Assembly (NCBI RefSeq): GCF_009754905.2
Contig: NZ_CP066775.1
Location: 1,984,001-2,048,000 of the forward strand
DNA from: Mucilaginibacter ginkgonis
Lineage (GTDB): Bacteria > Bacteroidota > Bacteroidia > Sphingobacteriales > Sphingobacteriaceae
Length of the DNA: 64,000 nt
Direction of reading: 5' to 3'
Shown here in pieces: positions 1 through 7,823 of this stretch. Each line of letters begins with the position of its first letter. Position 1 is the first letter of the stretch. The notes under the pieces are model-generated. The model was not told the DNA's origin. It made no database searches and saw only the letters and a list, made by a program, of their open reading frames with translations. A program made the position numbers and the translations under genes.

Positions 1-1
1 A

Positions 2-271
2 AGATTGGATATTTCGATACCTGCATTTTCGAAGATCGAAACGGGTATTACAGACATCAACCTATCGCGCCTTGAGCAAATAGCTGATCTTTTTGAAATG
101 TCTGTTGTTCAATTGTTAACCTTCAATGACGCAGAGGGCGAGTTGAAATATACCAACGAGCTGGAGTCTGTTAACAAGAAACTGATGGACAGAGAAACAG
201 AAGTTATCGACCTTCAGAAAAAAGTGATCGAGCTTTTTGAAGAACTTCGTCAAAACAAAGTTTCTGCGTAA
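2..271 (+). CDS. XRE-family transcriptional regulator, C-terminal fragment
   Basis: The gene is cut by the window start, so only the last ~89 residues are visible and the true start lies upstream. The first ~40 residues (FSKIETG, then LSRLEQIADLF and SVVQLL) match the second half of a Cro/C1-type helix-turn-helix domain, which binds DNA. The remainder is charged and helical (heptad-like ELESVNKKL...VIDLQKKVIELF), probably a short dimerising coiled coil. This short HTH plus coiled-coil form is common in Bacteroidota. Target genes cannot be inferred. A clear terminator follows the stop codon. Confidence 0.75.
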   Translation, partial: RLDISIPAFSKIETGITDINLSRLEQIADLFEMSVVQLLTFNDAEGELKYTNELESVNKKLMDRETEVIDLQKKVIELFEELRQNKVSA

Positions 272-296
272 ACATTAATCCCTGTGAAAATATTCA

Positions 297-325
297 AGCC
301 CGTACTTAAACAGTATGGGCTTTTT
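297..325 (+). terminator. Rho-independent terminator of the XRE gene
   Basis: The stem AGCCCGTACT/AGTATGGGCT has 10 pairs (one G-T) with loop TAAAC, followed by a T-rich run. It lies 25 bp after the XRE stop and touches the stop of the convergent YghO-like gene. Confidence 0.85.
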
Positions 326-1442
326 ATTTTAAGGTGTATCTTAAGGTTAGGTGCTTTTTGCTGGTCTCTGCTCCCATAGCGTAATGAATAGCCAGCATCT
401 TCTCATTAAAATCGCCAACCCATGATAGTTCCAACTCTTCGTATTGGTGCAGCGGCAGCACGTGCTCTTTTATTTTGATGAAAATTGCCGATTCAAGCCC
501 GTGGTTCTGGAATTTCTGCTTGGTTCCCATTACCACCGCGCGCATACGGGTCGCACCTTTCCACCTGTTATATACAAACTTTAACTTGCCAATCAGATCT
601 AACTTACCATTAAGATTTTTGATCATCTGATTCGCATCCGGCAGGACCACCACGACAGAAGCCGGCTCGCCGTTAACATATGCAAACCAAATGAGCTGTG
701 GATCCATTATCGGCTTCATCTGTCGAAAACTGTTCAGAATCGCTTCAGTAGTTATGGGCGAAAAATTCTCGAAATCTTGCCAGGCGTCGTTGTAAATTTC
801 TTTGAAGTCCGCGGCGAAATTATCAAGCTCTTTAAGCGTGAGGTGCTTAAACTCATATCCCGGTTTCTTAGCTACCCAATTAGCAATTTTTGTAAAACGT
901 TCCGGAAATTCTTTATAAACCTGCAACTTATTGGTTATCTGGGTGTAGGACACTTCAAATCCATACGTTTTAAACAGCACTTCGTAGTAAGGCGGGTGGT
1001 AATTCATCCCGAAGGACGGCGATACAAAACCATCTACTAAAAGCCCCCAGTTGCTGTCGTTCTCGCCAAAGTTGATAGGGCCATCCATGGATTGCATGCC
1101 CTTACCGGCAAGCCAGTTTTTTGCGGTATCGAACAATAAATTCGCCGCAGCCTGGTTGTTAATGCACTCAAAAAAGCCAATTCCTCCTACCTGTAAACCA
1201 TCCTGATCTGATTTTTTATAGTTGATAAATGCCGCAATGCGTCCAGCGACCTTATCGCCATCAAATAAAAGCCATCGGTTAATTACGCCGTGTTTATGAA
1301 AACTGTTTTTTGCAGGATCGAAAACTGCATTCAAGTCGTTGTCCAGCGGGCGTACCCAGTTTTCATCGTTGTAATAAATGACCACCGGCATTTCTAAGAA
1401 CGTCCTGCGTGTTTGTTTATCGGCAACTTCTTTGATCTGCAT
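324..1442 (-). CDS. YghO-like protein with a GNAT-like fold
   Basis: A 372-residue soluble protein. The N-terminus (FLEMPVVIYYNDENWVRPL) resembles the opening of the E. coli YghO family, where a 'fxxlPf.lY..dp.WVpPL' motif is usual. The middle (IAAFINYK, GGIGFFEC, DGPINFGEND) and the C-terminal half have the alternating pattern of an acyl-CoA N-acyltransferase fold. The substrate is unknown for the family. It is transcribed alone, convergent with the XRE gene. It could be described simply as a conserved hypothetical GNAT-superfamily protein. Confidence 0.6.
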   Translation of the reverse strand: MQIKEVADKQTRRTFLEMPVVIYYNDENWVRPLDNDLNAVFDPAKNSFHKHGVINRWLLFDGDKVAGRIAAFINYKKSDQDGLQVGGIGFFECINNQAAANLLFDTAKNWLAGKGMQSMDGPINFGENDSNWGLLVDGFVSPSFGMNYHPPYYEVLFKTYGFEVSYTQITNKLQVYKEFPERFTKIANWVAKKPGYEFKHLTLKELDNFAADFKEIYNDAWQDFENFSPITTEAILNSFRQMKPIMDPQLIWFAYVNGEPASVVVVLPDANQMIKNLNGKLDLIGKLKFVYNRWKGATRMRAVVMGTKQKFQNHGLESAIFIKIKEHVLPLHQYEELELSWVGDFNEKMLAIHYAMGAETSKKHLTLRYTLK

Positions 1443-1449
1443 TCGTATT

Positions 1450-1488
1450 AAAATAAAACAGCACCCGTGCTCATCGCCCGGATGCTGT
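1450..1488 (-). terminator. Terminator of the acidic small protein gene
   Basis: Read on the minus strand, ACAGCATCC pairs with GGGTGCTGT (9 pairs, one wobble) and is followed by TTTATTTTA. It lies just downstream of the 1511-1690 gene. Confidence 0.7.
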
Positions 1489-1510
1489 AAAGCTATTCGT
1501 TTATCTCGTA

Positions 1511-1690
1511 TTAAAAATCGTCGTCTTCGTCGTCTTCATAGCCATCATATTCCAGGTCGTCTAAGGGCGCGTCAAAATCATCGTCATCGTCAGATCTAGT
1601 CGCCGAGCGGCTGTTATTTTCAGACAGATCCTGATCCAAATCGTCATCAGCATCGTCTACCGGCTTTGTATTTTTCTTAGGTACTGCCAT
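1511..1690 (-). CDS. Small, highly acidic conserved protein
   Basis: A 59-residue protein starting MAVPKKNTK followed by an almost entirely Asp/Glu-rich body ending in DDEDDDF. ATG at 1690 is preferred over the in-frame GTG one codon upstream. There is no signal peptide or membrane segment, so it is likely cytoplasmic. The basic start plus acidic tail suggests a disordered protein that contacts basic partners such as ribosomal proteins, but this is inference; I do not recognise a named family. A terminator follows, which supports a real transcript. Confidence 0.6.
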   Translation of the reverse strand: MAVPKKNTKPVDDADDDLDQDLSENNSRSATRSDDDDDFDAPLDDLEYDGYEDDEDDDF

Positions 1691-1803
1691 CACATTAAAA
1701 CTTTAAATGTATAAACAATCAGACGTATTAATTAGTGCTTGTGTTGCAAATCTAATGTTTCTTAAAAACAGTTTAAACCGTAATTTCGAAAAAAAATTGA
1801 AAT

Positions 1804-2364
1804 TTATTTTGCCTCGTCGCCAATAGTTTCGCCACTTTCCGCAATGTCCTTAACATGCGGCAGATCGGCCAAATTGTTAATACCGAAATAGTCCATAAAA
1901 AGTTGCCCGGTGGTATAAAGCAAAGGTTTGCCTACCGTATCTGATTTTCCACTGATAGTGATCAGTTCCTTATCCAATAATTTCTGTAAAGTATAATCGC
2001 AATTAACCCCGCGTATCTGTTCTATTTCAACCCGGGTTATTGGTTGCTTATAGGCAACTATAGCCAACGTTTCGACTGCCGCCTGGCTTAATTTCTTTTT
2101 TGAGCGCTGCTGCAGTAGCTGATTTATAGCCGGATGAAATTCCTTTTTGGTTAAAAATTGGTAACCATTCCCGGTTTTTATCAACTCGATAGCGAAGTTA
2201 TTATCAGAATAATCACTCCTAATAGCTCTAATTGTATCCTCGATTTCAGACTTCTCAATGTCTTTTTCATAAGTCGCCTGAAGGCAAAATTGCAGTTCTT
2301 CTATGCGTATGCTTTGTTCTGACGCAAATATGAGTGCCTGCACAACCTGTTTTAAATTCTCCAT
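1804..2364 (-). CDS. scpB: Segregation and condensation protein B
   Basis: A 186-residue ScpB, the kleisin-binding winged-helix subunit of the SMC-ScpA-ScpB condensin that organises and segregates the chromosome. Tandem winged-helix regions are visible: N-terminal ALIFASEQSIRIEEL and the diagnostic LSQAAVETLAIVAYKQPITR followed by RGVNCDYTLQKLLDKELI and GKPLLYTTGQLFMDYFGI. ATG 2364 is preceded by AAAGGA and is preferred over the longer GTG start at 2388. Its partner scpA is not in this window. The gene stands alone, divergent from the ferritin-like pair. Confidence 0.93.
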   Translation of the reverse strand: MENLKQVVQALIFASEQSIRIEELQFCLQATYEKDIEKSEIEDTIRAIRSDYSDNNFAIELIKTGNGYQFLTKKEFHPAINQLLQQRSKKKLSQAAVETLAIVAYKQPITRVEIEQIRGVNCDYTLQKLLDKELITISGKSDTVGKPLLYTTGQLFMDYFGINNLADLPHVKDIAESGETIGDEAK

Positions 2365-2474
2365 TTTCCTTTCACATGCTTTATGCACTTCTTTAGGCTC
2401 TTAAAAACCGCGCAACAAATACCTGCGTAGCTTGTAGTAACCAACTAATACGTAAAGTTAAACAAACATCTCTT

Positions 2475-3161
2475 ATGGAAACACAAACACAAAACTTACA
2501 GAGCGAGGGTATGCCACGCCGCAAGTTCCTGCGTTATGCCGGTACAGGTGCGGCAATGGCAGCCGGTGTAATTGCAGCATCATCCTGCAAAAAAAACACC
2601 AACTACGAAAGTGACCACCTTGACATTGGTAGCGGCGACACAGGTATATTAAACTATGCCTATGCCCTTGAGCAACTTGAAGCTGCATTTTACACTCAGG
2701 TATGCGGAACTTTTTACGCCGGTATCACATCTGCAGAAGCTGCATATCTTACAGACATCCGCGATCACGAAGTTTCGCACCGCGAATTATTCAAAGCAGC
2801 TTTAGGCAGCGCAGCGATTGGTCCTATTACACCAAATTTCTCATCAATTAACTTTGGCGACCGTGCAAGCGTTTTAACAACCGCGCGTACATTTGAAGAT
2901 TTAGGTGTTTCTGCTTATAACGGAGCAGGTTATATGATCCAGAACGTTGCTTATTTGGGCCTTGCCGGTAAAATTGTTTCTGTTGAAGCACGCCACGCAT
3001 CTTTAATTCGCAACCTGATCACTTATGGCTCTTTTGCAGATTCAACAGTCATTGATTCAAATGGCCTGGATGTAGCAAGAACGCCAAACCAGGTAATTCC
3101 TATTGCCAATCAGTTCATTGCAGGTAAATATCTGCGTGCACCACAATACGGAGTTTATTAG
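2475..3161 (+). CDS. Tat-exported ferritin-like lipoprotein (Ferritin_2 type)
   Basis: A 228-residue protein. The N-terminus carries a twin-arginine motif (RRKFLRYAG, residues ~15-23), a hydrophobic stretch and then a lipobox (IAASSC), so it looks like a Tat-exported lipoprotein already folded, perhaps with metal. The body has ferritin-like helices with repeated acidic/His positions (ALEQLEAAFY, DHEVSHRELF, FEDLGVSAYNG, VEARHASLIR), as in the Ferritin_2 / desiccation-related protein family, consistent with a di-metal site. Substrate unknown. A related gene follows 24 bp downstream, so the two form an operon. Confidence 0.85.
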   Translation: METQTQNLQSEGMPRRKFLRYAGTGAAMAAGVIAASSCKKNTNYESDHLDIGSGDTGILNYAYALEQLEAAFYTQVCGTFYAGITSAEAAYLTDIRDHEVSHRELFKAALGSAAIGPITPNFSSINFGDRASVLTTARTFEDLGVSAYNGAGYMIQNVAYLGLAGKIVSVEARHASLIRNLITYGSFADSTVIDSNGLDVARTPNQVIPIANQFIAGKYLRAPQYGVY

Positions 3162-3185
3162 CAGACCCTTAAAACCAGAAAAATC

Positions 3186-4058
3186 ATGAATTTATTTCAA
3201 ATACTAGACGATATACAAACAGCTGACCCGGAATTTAAAGACAGGATCAGCCCGCGCCGCGCCGCGATAAAAAATATCACCAGCTTTGGCAGCAAGGTTG
3301 CTGCCGCAGCTGCGCCGTTCGCATTCACAACATTGTTTAAAAAAGCGTATGGCCAAACCGCAACACGTTCTGTAACAGACGTTTTGAATTTTGCTCTGAC
3401 GCTTGAATACCTTGAATCGTATTTCTACAACCAAGGCCTTGCGCAAGCCAACCTGATTCCTTCTGCCGATAAAACGTCTTACTTTAACACTATCGCCGCT
3501 CACGAAAATCAGCACGTGGCGTTTTTAAAAGGCGTTTTAAGTAGTGCGGCTATTCCTTCGCCTGCGTTTGATCTTACTGCCAAAGGAACATTCCCGGATG
3601 TGTTAACTAACTATAACACTTTCCTTAATGTTTCATTAGCGTTTGAAGATACAGGTGTACGTGCTTACAAAGGCCAGGCTGGCTTCTTGTTAGGTAACCA
3701 GGTAGCGTTAACTGCTGCTTTGCAGATCCACTCTGTAGAAGGACGCCATGCATCAGCAATTCGTTACCTGATCAAACAAAAAGGTATAAACATTAAACCG
3801 TGGATATCCGGCACTGCAGCTAATGGTAATGATACCGGCGTTGCTGCTGCAAACGCTAACTACGGCCCGGGTTCTCCAGCGGCAAGCTTCCCTTCTGAAA
3901 GCAACACCGTGCAGGCAGGTGTAGATCTTACTACCCTACCAGGTTATACCAATCTTACCCAAACCTCTACAACTAAATTTAGTGTAGCGGTAGAGGCATA
4001 TGATGAACCGTTAGATACAGCAACTGTATTAGCAGTCGTAGGTCCGTTTATCAAATAA
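3186..4058 (+). CDS. Ferritin-like domain protein, paralogue of the preceding gene
   Basis: A 290-residue protein of the same Ferritin_2 type. It repeats the key helices of its neighbour (LTLEYLESYFY, HENQHVAFLKG, FEDTGVRAYKGQ, VEGRHASAIR) and adds a ~75-residue C-terminal extension. The N-terminus has PRRAAIKNI and a small hydrophobic Ala-rich segment ending near YGQT, a plausible but weaker Tat-like signal without a lipobox. It is co-transcribed with the upstream gene and ends at a strong terminator. The two may work as a periplasmic hetero-oligomer, one lipid-anchored and one soluble; that is inference. Confidence 0.82.
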   Translation: MNLFQILDDIQTADPEFKDRISPRRAAIKNITSFGSKVAAAAAPFAFTTLFKKAYGQTATRSVTDVLNFALTLEYLESYFYNQGLAQANLIPSADKTSYFNTIAAHENQHVAFLKGVLSSAAIPSPAFDLTAKGTFPDVLTNYNTFLNVSLAFEDTGVRAYKGQAGFLLGNQVALTAALQIHSVEGRHASAIRYLIKQKGINIKPWISGTAANGNDTGVAAANANYGPGSPAASFPSESNTVQAGVDLTTLPGYTNLTQTSTTKFSVAVEAYDEPLDTATVLAVVGPFIK

Positions 4059-4080
4059 CAATTGAACGACTCCTTTAAAA

Positions 4081-4109
4081 AGTCCCGCCTAAAGCGGGAC
4101 TTTTTTTTT
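4081..4109 (+). terminator. Terminator of the ferritin-like operon
   Basis: A perfect 8-bp stem AGTCCCGC/GCGGGACT with loop CTAAA and nine Ts, 23 bp after the stop codon. Confidence 0.93.
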
Positions 4110-4226
4110 GCAATATATTCCCCGTTTCGGGTGCAAAATATTCCACAATAGAAAATTTGTTAACCCACAAAGCGCGTTTTAAAGCGTATAAGTTAATATT
4201 TAACTGATTGGCACAAATGTTGGCTA

Positions 4227-4432
4227 ATAGGAAAAGTCCTTCCAAAGGACTGTTTTTCATAGGTAGATGTAGAGTCGGGCTAACTGCGAGAGTGAATCCG
4301 ACTTTTTTATGCCCCCTAAAGGGGGGGGGAGTTGGAAAAATAAAATAATCCAAATATTTGCCTCCATTAAACAAGGAGACGAAAATCTTAATATTTAAAA
4401 AAGGCACGTTTCCCCTTCAGGGGATTAAGGGG
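4227..4432. repeat. Hairpin-rich intergenic DNA between convergent genes
   Basis: This non-coding stretch holds several small hairpins: AAGTCC/GGACT near 4233-4251; AGTCGG/CCGACT then TTTTT near 4272-4307; CCCC-TAAA-GGGG at 4312-4325; and CCCC-TTCA-GGGG followed by ATTAAGGGG at 4412-4432. The last one resembles the repeat at 58853-58878. They may act as backup terminators for the convergent ferritin and mqnC transcripts. No gene is visible here. Confidence 0.55.
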
Positions 4433-5557
4433 TTAATAATCTATCACCTGCTCTTCTAACTGCTCCGGTGTTATACGCCATTCATACTTCTGGTTACGTA
4501 ATTGCGGCTCAAAGCCGGCCTCTTTAATAGCAGTCTGAATGCCCTGGGCAGTAAACCGGTGCGGCGCACCCGCGGCTGATACTACGTTTTCTTCGATCAT
4601 TATTGACCCAAAATCATTGGCGCCGGCATTCAAACAAAGCTGGGCCACTTGTTTGCCCACTGTAAGCCACGAGGCCTGAATATTTTTAATATTTGGCAGC
4701 ATGATACGGCTCAGTGCTATCATCCGGATATATTCGTCGCCTGTAACATTATTGGTGATGCCGCGAACTTTGCGCAGCAATGTCCCATCGTCCTGAAACG
4801 GCCATGGAATGAATGCTGTGAATCCATAATGCCCTTCCGGCTTTTCTGACTGTACCTGGCGTATCCAAACTAAATGTTCAAAGCGCTCTTCGATAGTTTC
4901 CACGTGTCCAAACATCATAGTGGCGGATGTTGGCAGGTTTAACTTATGGGCTGCACGCATTACATCCAGCCACTCCTGGCAGCCGCATTTACCTTTCGAA
5001 ATAAGCCGGCGCACACGGTCATTCAAGATCTCTGCACCTGCACCCGGTAACGAATCCAATCCAGATTCTTGCATAGCACGCAGCACATCAATATGTGCCA
5101 TGCCTTCCAGTTTTGCAACGTGGGCAATCTCCGGCGGGCCTAACGAGTGCAATTTAAGATTCGGGTATAACTCTTTAAGCCCTCTGAAAAGGTCGGTGTA
5201 GAATTGAAGACCAAGATCGGGGTGGTGGCCGCCCTGCAGCAGCAACTGGTCGCCGCCGTATTTAAAGGTCTCCTCTATTTTGCGTTTGTAAGTCTCAATG
5301 TCTGTGATGTAGCTATCCTCGTGACCGGGTCGGCGAAAGAAGTTACAAAACTTGCAATTGGCGATACACACGTTTGTGGTGTTGACATTGCGGTCTATTT
5401 GCCATGTAACTTTGCCATGCGGCACCTGAATTTTACGCAGCTCATTAGCCGTGTACATCAGTTCGGGCGTCGACGCGTTATGGTAAAGGAAAACCCCTTC
5501 TTCGATACTTAGAAAATCAAAGTTCAACGCGCGCGATAGCAGGTCAGCAGTATTCAT
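4433..5557 (-). CDS. mqnC: Cyclic dehypoxanthinyl futalosine synthase (radical SAM)
   Basis: A 374-residue radical SAM enzyme of the futalosine route to menaquinone, which cyclises dehypoxanthine futalosine. The [4Fe-4S] motif CxxxCxxC is C64-IAN-C68-KF-C71. Family-typical segments follow: GGDQLLLQGG, the SAM-binding LHSLGPPEI region, SLPGAGAEIL, and MMFGHVETIEERFEHL with FIPWPFQ. The full length fits MqnC better than MqnE. The other mqn genes are not in the window. It is transcribed alone. The upstream TATCTTTA box four bases before ATG is one mismatch from the -7 consensus. Confidence 0.93.
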   Translation of the reverse strand: MNTADLLSRALNFDFLSIEEGVFLYHNASTPELMYTANELRKIQVPHGKVTWQIDRNVNTTNVCIANCKFCNFFRRPGHEDSYITDIETYKRKIEETFKYGGDQLLLQGGHHPDLGLQFYTDLFRGLKELYPNLKLHSLGPPEIAHVAKLEGMAHIDVLRAMQESGLDSLPGAGAEILNDRVRRLISKGKCGCQEWLDVMRAAHKLNLPTSATMMFGHVETIEERFEHLVWIRQVQSEKPEGHYGFTAFIPWPFQDDGTLLRKVRGITNNVTGDEYIRMIALSRIMLPNIKNIQASWLTVGKQVAQLCLNAGANDFGSIMIEENVVSAAGAPHRFTAQGIQTAIKEAGFEPQLRNQKYEWRITPEQLEEQVIDY

Positions 5558-5644
5558 ATTATAAAGATACGGAGTGTTTGGGGTAAATGGTAAACGGCGA
5601 ACGGTAAACGGCTGTTTAAGCTACAGGATTTACAATATTGTGAA

Positions 5645-7126
5645 TTATGCAGATTGCTCTACCACTTCCCCCGCGCTTAGCTTTATAAATTTATTTACGG
5701 CGTCGGGCAGTTCTTCCGTGTAATGCGTAACGTAGATCATGGTCATGTCGCTTTGCTCGCAAATGGTATCAATAATGTGTTTAAAGTTTTCCTTTTGATC
5801 TTCATCCATTCCTTGGCAAGGCTCATCTAAAATAAGCAATATAGGGTTCCTTACCAGTGCCCTTGCCAGGAAGCACAAGCGTTGTGCGCTGGCGGGGATA
5901 TTCTTGAGCAATTGCCTTGCGTATTGCCCAATCCCCAATACTTCCATCCATTTTAAAGATAATGCCGCGCGCGAAGGTTCACTCATCCTGAATAAACCAA
6001 GTGTATCATAAAATCCCGACTCAATAACTTGCAGGCAGCTATTATCTGTCGGGAAATATTGAAATAACTCTGGCGAAACAAAGCCGCACTTCTTTTTAAT
6101 ATCCCAAATGCTTTCACCTGTTCCGCGCTGCTTGTCAAATAGTACAATATCATTGGCGTATGCCTGCGGGTTATCACCATAAACTAAAGTTAGCAAAGTA
6201 GATTTACCTGCACCGTTATGTCCAAGCAACGCCCAACGGTCACCCTGCCGCACTTCCCAATCAATATTTTTTAGTATATTTTTTTCGCCGTATTGAACGT
6301 TTACGTTCGCCATTTTGATAATGGTATCAAATCGTTCGTAGTCTGCACTTAACAAGCCTGCTAAATGTTCAGTATTGATGTTTGTATCGTTACTGTGCCG
6401 GCTTAACTGTTTTATGCGATAGTCAGCTGCATAAGTTATCAAATCTGTTCTGCCACTGGTTAATAACACCACTTTGTTAATGACGGATGGTATCTCGTTC
6501 GGCGATGTGGCCATCACTATGGTAGTTCCTGCCTCAGCTATCTCATGGAGCAGCGCGTCAAAACTCTTCCTTGCATCCACATCAAGCCCTGTCAGCGGCT
6601 GATCAAGCAATAATAATTTTGGATTTTTGATCAGTGCCGAGGCCAATCGCAAGCGCTTGGTTTCACCATTGGATAGTTTGATCAGCTCTTTATTGTATAA
6701 TGCCGTAAGATTTAATCTTTCAACGACATTTTCGATTGACCAATAACCGGGTCTGGTATCTTTAGCAATTCCTGCGAGATAGCTTTTTACCGTAAGTGAA
6801 TCGTCCGAATCAAAAGAATTGAAACGCTGCTGATAATATAAGTCGGTAGTATTCGATCCATTCTTAAAATGGTGCCGGGAATCAACGAGGACGATTGATG
6901 CTGAGGCTGTACCGTCACATCCTTCAGTATAGTGGCGGGTCAATTGTCCACCATTAACACTTTGCAAACCCGCAATAACCTTTAACAGTAAACTTTTCCC
7001 CGAACCGCTTTTGCCAATAATAGCAACATGGTCACCTGCTATAATGTCGAGACTAATTTGATTTAATGCAATTTGGGATTGATACTTTACCGAGATGTTT
7101 TGAAGAGAGACAAGCGTAGCAGGCAT
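5645..7126 (-). CDS. Double ATP-binding-cassette protein, ModF/PhrA type
   Basis: About 493 residues with two ABC ATPase domains and no membrane segment, the layout of E. coli ModF. Domain 1 has Walker A GKSGSGKS (residues 38-45), signature LSNGETKR and Walker B LLLLDQPLTGLD. Domain 2 has Walker A GHNGAGKS, a degenerate signature region (IPASAQRLCFLARAL) and Walker B LLILDEPCQGMD. The family is linked by name to molybdate transport or photorepair, but its role is not settled. ATG 7126 is preferred over the TTG at 7141. It is divergent from the DUF3175 gene. The damaged second signature suggests asymmetric ATP sites. Confidence 0.8.
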   Translation of the reverse strand: MPATLVSLQNISVKYQSQIALNQISLDIIAGDHVAIIGKSGSGKSLLLKVIAGLQSVNGGQLTRHYTEGCDGTASASIVLVDSRHHFKNGSNTTDLYYQQRFNSFDSDDSLTVKSYLAGIAKDTRPGYWSIENVVERLNLTALYNKELIKLSNGETKRLRLASALIKNPKLLLLDQPLTGLDVDARKSFDALLHEIAEAGTTIVMATSPNEIPSVINKVVLLTSGRTDLITYAADYRIKQLSRHSNDTNINTEHLAGLLSADYERFDTIIKMANVNVQYGEKNILKNIDWEVRQGDRWALLGHNGAGKSTLLTLVYGDNPQAYANDIVLFDKQRGTGESIWDIKKKCGFVSPELFQYFPTDNSCLQVIESGFYDTLGLFRMSEPSRAALSLKWMEVLGIGQYARQLLKNIPASAQRLCFLARALVRNPILLILDEPCQGMDEDQKENFKHIIDTICEQSDMTMIYVTHYTEELPDAVNKFIKLSAGEVVEQSA

Positions 7127-7195
7127 TCGCGCAAAATACAAAAACCTAAACCCGGCCGAAATTTATTTGTTAAACTACAAAGCAAATATACAATC

Positions 7196-7492
7196 ATGGC
7201 GAAGAAATCGGCATCAAAGAAAAAATGGTCTGCAAAGGTTACAGAAACAAGTGACGCCTTAGATTTGAAGAAAGAGGTATTTAAATCTAAAAATCCTGAA
7301 AAGATAGCTGAGTCGCTCAAACACTCTGCAGAAGAAAGCCATCGCCGCAAGGGCAGCCCATTCCAGTCTGCCATGTCTATGCTAAATTTTTACATCAACC
7401 GCGCCGGTAAGAATTTGACCAGGAAAGAAAAAGAGCCGCTTGAAAAGGCGAAGAATAAACTACGGAAACTGTACCACCGGCCTACTCAGTAA
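7196..7492 (+). CDS. DUF3175 family protein
   Basis: A 98-residue basic, soluble protein. It shows the family's Lys-rich start (MAKKSASKKKWSAKV), the SDALDL segment, the KSAERS-like KHSAEESHRRKG, and the conserved C-terminal core SAMSMLNFYINRAGKNL followed by EKAKNKLRKL. No function is established for the family; its small size and basic charge suggest nucleic-acid contact, which is inference. ATG 7196 fits family length; a longer in-frame extension upstream overlaps the divergent ABC gene and is unlikely to be used. Its 3' end overlaps the convergent gene by 11 bp. Confidence 0.82.
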   Translation: MAKKSASKKKWSAKVTETSDALDLKKEVFKSKNPEKIAESLKHSAEESHRRKGSPFQSAMSMLNFYINRAGKNLTRKEKEPLEKAKNKLRKLYHRPTQ

Positions 7493-7688
7493 TTTTTTTA
7501 CGATTGCCTCTTAACCCGTAAATTAAATAAAAGATTAGTCCTACAACCGGTGCCATAAACAGTACCGCGCTCCAAAACGCTTTTACCGGCATGGCTATAT
7601 CCTTACGTTTGGTTAGCGTGAGAATGGAGATGATCAAGACCACCAGCCACAGCAGAATAAGTGCGATAAAAATATCTACCAATTTCAT
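7482..7688 (-). CDS. Small membrane protein with a PLDc_N-like domain
   Basis: A 68-residue protein with two hydrophobic segments (residues ~5-27 and ~38-60) separated by a basic loop (TLTKRKDIA) and a positively charged tail (RGNRKK). This matches the phospholipase D N-terminal membrane domain (PLDc_N) that also occurs as small stand-alone proteins. The function is unknown. It is convergent with, and overlaps by 11 bp, the DUF3175 gene. Confidence 0.7.
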   Translation of the reverse strand: MKLVDIFIALILLWLVVLIISILTLTKRKDIAMPVKAFWSAVLFMAPVVGLIFYLIYGLRGNRKKITE

Positions 7689-7823
7689 TAAGCGGAATTA
7701 TATCATATTAACCTACAAAGGTTTACGAAAAAAGTTTACTTACTGCCCGCACAACTTATGTGAGTGCGATAGTTGCCGGGCAAGCTGAACATTAAGTAAT
7801 TAACCTTGTTAGGCTCATACACT

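Noticed and set aside
5580..5615. Short direct repeats GGTAAACGG / GGTAAATGG upstream of mqnC
   Set aside because: Only two or three imperfect copies and no hairpin; too little to call an operator or a CRISPR-like array.
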